NCBI RefSeq assembly: GCF_030656345.1
Contig: NZ_JAUSNR010000023.1
Span: forward strand, 1 to 64,000
DNA from: Pseudotabrizicola sp.
GTDB lineage: Bacteria; Pseudomonadota; Alphaproteobacteria; Rhodobacterales; Rhodobacteraceae
DNA: 64,000 bases
Direction of reading: 5' to 3'
The translations under genes were made by a program, and so were the position numbers. Each line of letters opens with the position of its first letter. Position 1 is the first letter of the stretch. The notes under the pieces were generated by a model that was not told the DNA's origin, did not search any database, and worked only from the letters and a program-made list of their open reading frames with translations. This document shows positions 60,433-64,000 of this stretch, piece by piece.

Positions 60433-61118
60433 CGCACACCGCTTGTCATATGCCGCTTGCGCCCATGGCCGGGCTGGCGCGTCACACTGAACCCGGCATC
60501 GGAAAGCGCGCGGCGCACGTGGCCTGCGGCGGTGTAGGTGGCGAAGGTGCCGCCGGCTGCGGTGTGCCGCCCCACCTCTGCCATGATGCCCGGTGACCAC
60601 AGTTCGGGGTTCTTGGCGGGCGAAAACCCATCCAGAAACCACGCATCCGCCAGCCCCGGCCACAGCGGCAGCGTGTCGCGCGCATCGCCGATGATCACCT
60701 CAACCTCTACCCCTGGCATGGAAAACCGTCGCGCCCCGTCGGCCCACTGGGCCAGAAACGGCCCCGCCACCGCCTGCGCCTCCGGGAAATGCGCCAGAGC
60801 GCGGGCGATATCTTCGGCCTCCATCGGGTACGCCTCGAAACTGGTATAGCGCAGCGTGCCCGCCCGCCCGGTGCCCGCCCAGGCCAGCAGCACCGCCAGC
60901 AGGTTCAGCCCGGTGCCGAAGCCCAACTCGGCAATGTGGAACCCGTCGCGCAGCCGGTCGGGCAGGCCGTTGCCCGCCAGAAACACATGCCGCGTTTCGG
61001 CCAGCCCGTCAGTCAGCGAGAAATACGGGTCATCAAAGCGGCGCGACACCGGGATCGCCCCGTCGCGCCAGTCCAGTCCATCTATACCGGGGCCTGCACC
61101 CTGTTCGCGTTCCGACAT
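60429..61118 (-). CDS. mnmD: tRNA 5-methylaminomethyl-2-thiouridine methyltransferase (MnmC1-type)
   Basis: Adds the methyl group in the last step of mnm5s2U34 tRNA wobble modification. The 229 residues have the SAM site AELGFGTGLNLLAVLLAWAG near residue 63 and DAWFLDGFSPAKNPELWSP near residue 155, and end HVRRALSDAGFSVTRQPGHGRKRHM, which is typical of the MnmC N-terminal (DUF752) domain. In gammaproteobacteria this is fused to an FAD-dependent partner; here the partner is the separate divergent gene at 61180. Its stop overlaps the start of the downstream EamA gene. Confidence 0.9.
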   Translation of the reverse strand: MSEREQGAGPGIDGLDWRDGAIPVSRRFDDPYFSLTDGLAETRHVFLAGNGLPDRLRDGFHIAELGFGTGLNLLAVLLAWAGTGRAGTLRYTSFEAYPMEAEDIARALAHFPEAQAVAGPFLAQWADGARRFSMPGVEVEVIIGDARDTLPLWPGLADAWFLDGFSPAKNPELWSPGIMAEVGRHTAAGGTFATYTAAGHVRRALSDAGFSVTRQPGHGRKRHMTSGVR

Positions 61119-61179
61119 TTGCCCTATGCCTCACAACGGGGTCCAAACCGGGGCCATCCATGGCCAGAAGGCGCAGGAA

Positions 61180-62220
61180 ATGACAAGACCTGATCTGACA
61201 ATCCGGGGCGGCGGCATCTTTGGCCTGTCGATCGCGTGGGAGGCGGCCCGGCGCGGCGCGCGGGTGCGGCTGATCGAGGCGGCGCGCATCGGTGCGGGTT
61301 CATCGGGTGGCGTGGTCGGTGCTCTGGCCCCGCATGTGCCGGAAAACTGGAATGAAAAGAAGGCGTTCCAGCTGGACAGCCTGCTGATGGCCGAAGGCTT
61401 CTGGTCCGGCGTCACCGGTGCATCGGGCCTGCCCACCGGCTATGCCCGCCTTGGCCGGTTGCAACCGCTGGACAGCGCCGAAGCGCTTGCCCGCGCGACA
61501 GAGCGCGGGGCCGAGGCGCAAAGCCTGTGGCAGGCGCAGGCGCAGTGGCAGGTTGTGCCCGCCACGGGTGCGGCATGGGAACCGCACAGCCCGACGGGTA
61601 TGCTGATCCACGACACCCTGTCGGCCCGCCTGCACCCGCGCATGGCCGCTACCGCGCTGGTCGGTGCGATCCGCGCCAAGGGGGGTGAGGTGGTGATTGG
61701 TGAGGCAGAGGCGACCGGCCCGGTGATCTGGGCCACCGGCCATGTGGGCCTGCTGGCGTTGAACGAGGATCTGGGGCGCAAGGTGGGGGCAGGGGTCAAG
61801 GGGCAGGCGCTGTTGCTGGCCTATGACGCAAGTACCCTGCCGCAGATGCAGGTCGACGGGCTGCACATCGTGCCGCATGCGGATGGCACGGTGGCCATCG
61901 GGTCTACGTCGGAAAATCAGTGGGACGATCCGCTGTCGGTCGATGCGCAATGCGACGCCCTGCTGATCCGCGCCGTCGCCGCGGTACCCGCCCTGCGCGG
62001 TTCGCGGGTCTTGGAACGTTGGGCCGGTATCCGCCCCCGCGCCCGCAGCCGCGCGCCGATGCTGGGCCCATGGCCGGGGCGGACGGGGGAGTTTATGGCC
62101 AACGGCGGCTTCAAGATCGGCTTTGGCATGGCCCCGAAAGTGGCGCAGGTGATGGTTGATCTGGTGCTGGACGGGGTGGACCATGTGCCGGAGGGGTTCC
62201 GGGTGGAGGCTTCGCTGTAA
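61180..62220 (+). CDS. FAD-dependent cmnm5s2U34 oxidoreductase (MnmC2-type)
   Basis: Removes the carboxymethyl group of cmnm5s2U34 to give nm5s2U34, the substrate of the methyltransferase encoded next door. The 346 residues start with an FAD Rossmann motif IRGGGIFGLSIAWEAARRG and a second block IEAARIGAGSSGGVVGALAPHVPENWNEKKAFQLDSLL that is diagnostic of the MnmC C-terminal half. The final GGFKIGFGMAPKVAQVM binds the flavin. ATG with AGGA close upstream; an earlier in-frame ATG at 61126 would add 18 residues. It is divergent from mnmD with about 60 bases between, so the two halves of MnmC are split and oppositely oriented. Confidence 0.88.
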   Translation: MTRPDLTIRGGGIFGLSIAWEAARRGARVRLIEAARIGAGSSGGVVGALAPHVPENWNEKKAFQLDSLLMAEGFWSGVTGASGLPTGYARLGRLQPLDSAEALARATERGAEAQSLWQAQAQWQVVPATGAAWEPHSPTGMLIHDTLSARLHPRMAATALVGAIRAKGGEVVIGEAEATGPVIWATGHVGLLALNEDLGRKVGAGVKGQALLLAYDASTLPQMQVDGLHIVPHADGTVAIGSTSENQWDDPLSVDAQCDALLIRAVAAVPALRGSRVLERWAGIRPRARSRAPMLGPWPGRTGEFMANGGFKIGFGMAPKVAQVMVDLVLDGVDHVPEGFRVEASL

Positions 62221-62240
62221 GCGATGGACTGTCGATAGCG

Positions 62241-62290
62241 CCGGGGGCTCTGCCCCCGGGCCCCCGGAGTATTTTTGTCAAGATGAAGTC
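62241..62290 (-). repeat. GC stem-loop plus 3'-gene repeat element, copy F
   Basis: CCGGGGGC at 62241-62248 pairs with GCCCCCGG at 62252-62259 around a TCT loop. It is directly followed on the plus strand by CCCCCGGAGTATTTTTGTCA and AGATGAAG, that is, on the minus strand CTTCATCTTGACAAAAATAC then TCCGGG, next to the stop of the FMN reductase gene at 62289. The combination of hairpin plus the ATATTT-like tail may act as a terminator for both converging genes. Confidence 0.65.
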
Positions 62291-62825
62291 AGCGGGCAGT
62301 TTCGGCGCGCAGGAGCTGCATGAGTTCCGTCAGACTCTTTTGCGCGCGGTCGTCCTTGAGCCGGCCCTGATCATCGAAGGCTGCGCCGGAGTTCGCGATG
62401 AACACTTCTGGCCCGGGCAGCAGGCGCGGGCGGAACGGCACAAGGCAATGGCGCAGCGAGAACTGCGACCGCTCGCCCCCCGCACGCCCTGCGGCGGCGG
62501 ACAGGATCGCCACCGGCTTGTCCCGCCAGGGCGCGCCCTTGGTGCGGCTGACCCAGTCGAGCGCGTTTTTCAGCACGCCCGACAGGTTCTTGTTATACTC
62601 TGGCGTGCTGATCACCACTGCATCGGCGGCGGTGATCTGGTCGGCAAGTGTCTGCACCTCGGGCGGCATTCCCGCTGCCTCCAGATCGCCATCGTAAAGC
62701 GGCAGGCGCAGGTTGCCGTCGACAAAGGTGCAAGCGCCGAAGGCGCGCACCGAGTCAAGCATCAGCATGCGGTTGGTAGAGGCGGCGCGCAGCGAACCGC
62801 AAAGGCCAAGCAGGGTCGGGGTCAT
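62289..62825 (-). CDS. NADPH-dependent FMN reductase (azoreductase family)
   Basis: A flavodoxin-fold reductase of 178 residues. The FMN phosphate-binding loop is LLGLCGSLRAASTNRMLM near residue 5 and the ring-binding block VISTPEYNKNLSGVLKNALDWVSR near residue 71 is the family signature, with SxxxN and PEYN. It reduces FMN, quinones or chromate-type substrates with NAD(P)H. It overlaps lrgB by four bases, so it is the third gene of an lrgA-lrgB-reductase operon. Physiological substrate unknown. Confidence 0.92.
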   Translation of the reverse strand: MTPTLLGLCGSLRAASTNRMLMLDSVRAFGACTFVDGNLRLPLYDGDLEAAGMPPEVQTLADQITAADAVVISTPEYNKNLSGVLKNALDWVSRTKGAPWRDKPVAILSAAAGRAGGERSQFSLRHCLVPFRPRLLPGPEVFIANSGAAFDDQGRLKDDRAQKSLTELMQLLRAETAR

Positions 62826-63550
62826 GGCAATCCTTGGGTAAAGAGGGAGAGGGCAAGGGGCGCGACCAGCGCCGTCGCAATGGCATTCAGCGCCATGCCA
62901 AGCGCGGCAAAGGCCCCGGCGGTCGGATGCACCTGTAGCGCACGGGCGGTGCCGATGCCATGGCTGGTCAGCCCCACCGCAAAACCGCGCGCCCGCCAGT
63001 CGCGCAAGGCAAGCAGGTTTAACAGCGGCGTCGCCACCACCGCCCCGGTGATACCGGTCAGGATCACCAGCACCGCCGTCAGCGTCGGCGACCCGCCGAT
63101 GCGTTCGGCAATGCCGATGGCCACCGGGGCAGTCGCCGACTTGGGCGCAAGCGAGGCCAGCACCGTGGCATCCACCCCCAGCGCCGCCCCGATGGCCAGT
63201 GCCGACAGCGCGGCGGTCACAGACCCTGCAACCAGCGCCGCGAGCACCGGCCACAGCGCCCGGCGCAGTCGGGGCAGGCTGTCGTAGAGCGGCAGGGCCA
63301 GCGCCACCGTCGCCGGACCCAGCAGGAAATGGACAAACTGCGCGCCCTCAAAATACGTGGCATAGGGCGTGGCGGTCAGGTGCAGCAGCACCGCCAGCAG
63401 TGCCACGGCGATCAGCACCGGGTTGACCACAGGCGTCCGCCCCGCCAGCCGGAAACAGGCATCCCCCAGCGCATAAGCCGCCAGCGTCGCGGTCAGCCAC
63501 AACAACGGGCCTTGCGACAGATAGCTCCAGATATCGGCGAAATCAGTCAT
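62822..63550 (-). CDS. lrgB: LrgB-family murein hydrolase regulator
   Basis: A 242-residue inner-membrane protein of about seven spans in the CidB/LrgB family, which together with LrgA controls autolysis or transports small organic acids. Conserved blocks are LGPATVALALPLYDSL near residue 77, LAPKSATAPVAIGIAERIGG near residue 133 and LTSHGIGTARALQVHPTAGAFAALGMALNAIATAL near residue 193. The last is the family signature. It overlaps lrgA by eight bases and the FMN reductase gene by four. Confidence 0.92.
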   Translation of the reverse strand: MTDFADIWSYLSQGPLLWLTATLAAYALGDACFRLAGRTPVVNPVLIAVALLAVLLHLTATPYATYFEGAQFVHFLLGPATVALALPLYDSLPRLRRALWPVLAALVAGSVTAALSALAIGAALGVDATVLASLAPKSATAPVAIGIAERIGGSPTLTAVLVILTGITGAVVATPLLNLLALRDWRARGFAVGLTSHGIGTARALQVHPTAGAFAALGMALNAIATALVAPLALSLFTQGLP

Positions 63551-63896
63551 CGTGCGACCCTGTCAGCCGGGCGACTCCGGCAAAGGTCAGCGCCCCCACG
63601 GCAATGGCAAGGATGGTGGAGACCACCACCGCCAGTGCGATGGCAGCAGTCTGGTCGCCCAGCGTGGCGAAGTGCCCCACCACCCCCACCCCGGCAGGCA
63701 CGAACAGCAGCGACAGATGCGCGAGGATGCCCTGCGCCGTGGGCCGCACAAGGGCCGCAAAGCGCGGGGATGCCACCAGCGCCGCCAGCATCAGCACCAT
63801 CCCAAGCACCGGGCCGGGCAGCGGCAGAGGCAGGGCACGGGCGAGGGTTTCGCCGACCAGCTGAAAGGTCAGTATCGCGATCAGGGCGTGAAGCAT
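63543..63896 (-). CDS. lrgA: LrgA-family holin-like protein
   Basis: A 117-residue membrane protein with four spans of the CidA/LrgA type. It has FQLVGETLARALPLPLPGPVLGMVLMLAAL near residue 10, where P-G-P-V-x-G-M is typical, and LLFVPAGVGVVGHFATLGDQ near residue 63. LrgA and LrgB act as a pair, either as holin/antiholin-like autolysis regulators or as pyruvate/glycolate exporters. First gene of the lrgAB-reductase operon; 53 bases separate its start from the terminator-like hairpin at 63949. Confidence 0.92.
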   Translation of the reverse strand: MLHALIAILTFQLVGETLARALPLPLPGPVLGMVLMLAALVASPRFAALVRPTAQGILAHLSLLFVPAGVGVVGHFATLGDQTAAIALAVVVSTILAIAVGALTFAGVARLTGSHDD

Positions 63897-63948
63897 CGGC
63901 GCGGCCTCTGGTTGTTTCGGGCAAGCCTAAGGCCCCGCGCGCAAAAGG

Positions 63949-63979
63949 AAAGGGCGGCTGGTCTCACAGCCGCCCTTTT
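63949..63979. terminator. Strong terminator-like hairpin near the window end
   Basis: AAAGGGCGGCTG at 63949-63960 pairs perfectly with CAGCCGCCCTTT at 63967-63978 (12 bp, six-base loop), with T after it on the plus strand and A before it. It lies upstream of lrgA, so it probably ends a minus-strand gene beyond the window. Confidence 0.8.
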
Positions 63980-64000
63980 GTCGAAATACGCCGGTTACTC

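Overview
The window joins two different bacterial genomes. Positions 1 to about 14,600 read as a betaproteobacterium of the Burkholderiales (Comamonadaceae-like): a periplasmic class I cytochrome c, a small Trp-rich protein, Bug-type solute receptor, malonate operon and a ccoI-ccoS-ccoN order typical of that group. From about 14,600 to the end everything reads as an alphaproteobacterium of the Rhodobacteraceae: ccoNOQP followed by ccoGHIS, divergent hemE/hemC, split mnmD/mnmC2, and very GC-rich Ala/Asp-rich proteins. The switch falls inside one open reading frame, ccoN, in the segment coding for one of the most conserved stretches of the protein. The simplest reading is a chimeric metagenomic contig; a real inter-class recombination is possible but much less likely.

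Betaproteobacterial part (1-14,600): the C-terminal two thirds of acetyl-CoA synthetase and a bidirectional terminator; a cytochrome c; ilvD and lgt; a malonate operon (GntR regulator, malonyl-CoA decarboxylase, Bug receptor, enoyl-CoA hydratase-like protein, malonyl-CoA synthetase) with a palindrome just before the regulator; a universal stress protein divergent from a ccoI copper ATPase with an FNR-type box between them; ccoS; and ccoN behind a second FNR-type box.

Alphaproteobacterial part (14,600-64,000): the rest of ccoN, then ccoOQP and, behind its own FNR-type box, ccoGHIS (cbb3 oxidase structural and assembly genes). Next come a SPOR-domain D,D-carboxypeptidase, a HAD hydrolase, clpS, an rRNA methyltransferase, a degenerate SDR, a small lipoprotein and heme genes (hemF, hemE, hemC). 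Then an FAD-linked oxidase, the tesA / ABC-ATPase / permease locus, HAD-rsmD-ferredoxin reductase, a peroxiredoxin, pterin dehydratase, an acetyltransferase, GDPD-RidA and mlaA-mlaC. A small AT-richer islet of unknown genes follows, then PBP1A, glnK-amtB, an aromatic/aspartate aminotransferase, sseA, a CoiA-like nuclease islet beside smpB, three EamA transporters, dapA, a lytic transglycosylase, split mnmC, an FMN reductase and lrgAB.

Things that go beyond ordinary housekeeping: the chimeric ccoN with two unrelated ccoI/ccoS pairs on either side; a family of about six short repeats placed just 3' of genes in a fixed orientation in the Rhodobacteraceae part; four 11-bp-spaced repeats and a long inverted repeat flanking the CoiA-like nuclease gene; an SDR without its catalytic lysine; and several inverted or direct repeats in divergent promoter regions. 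I found no CRISPR array, no transposase, no tRNA or rRNA gene, and no convincing new defence or biosynthetic system.
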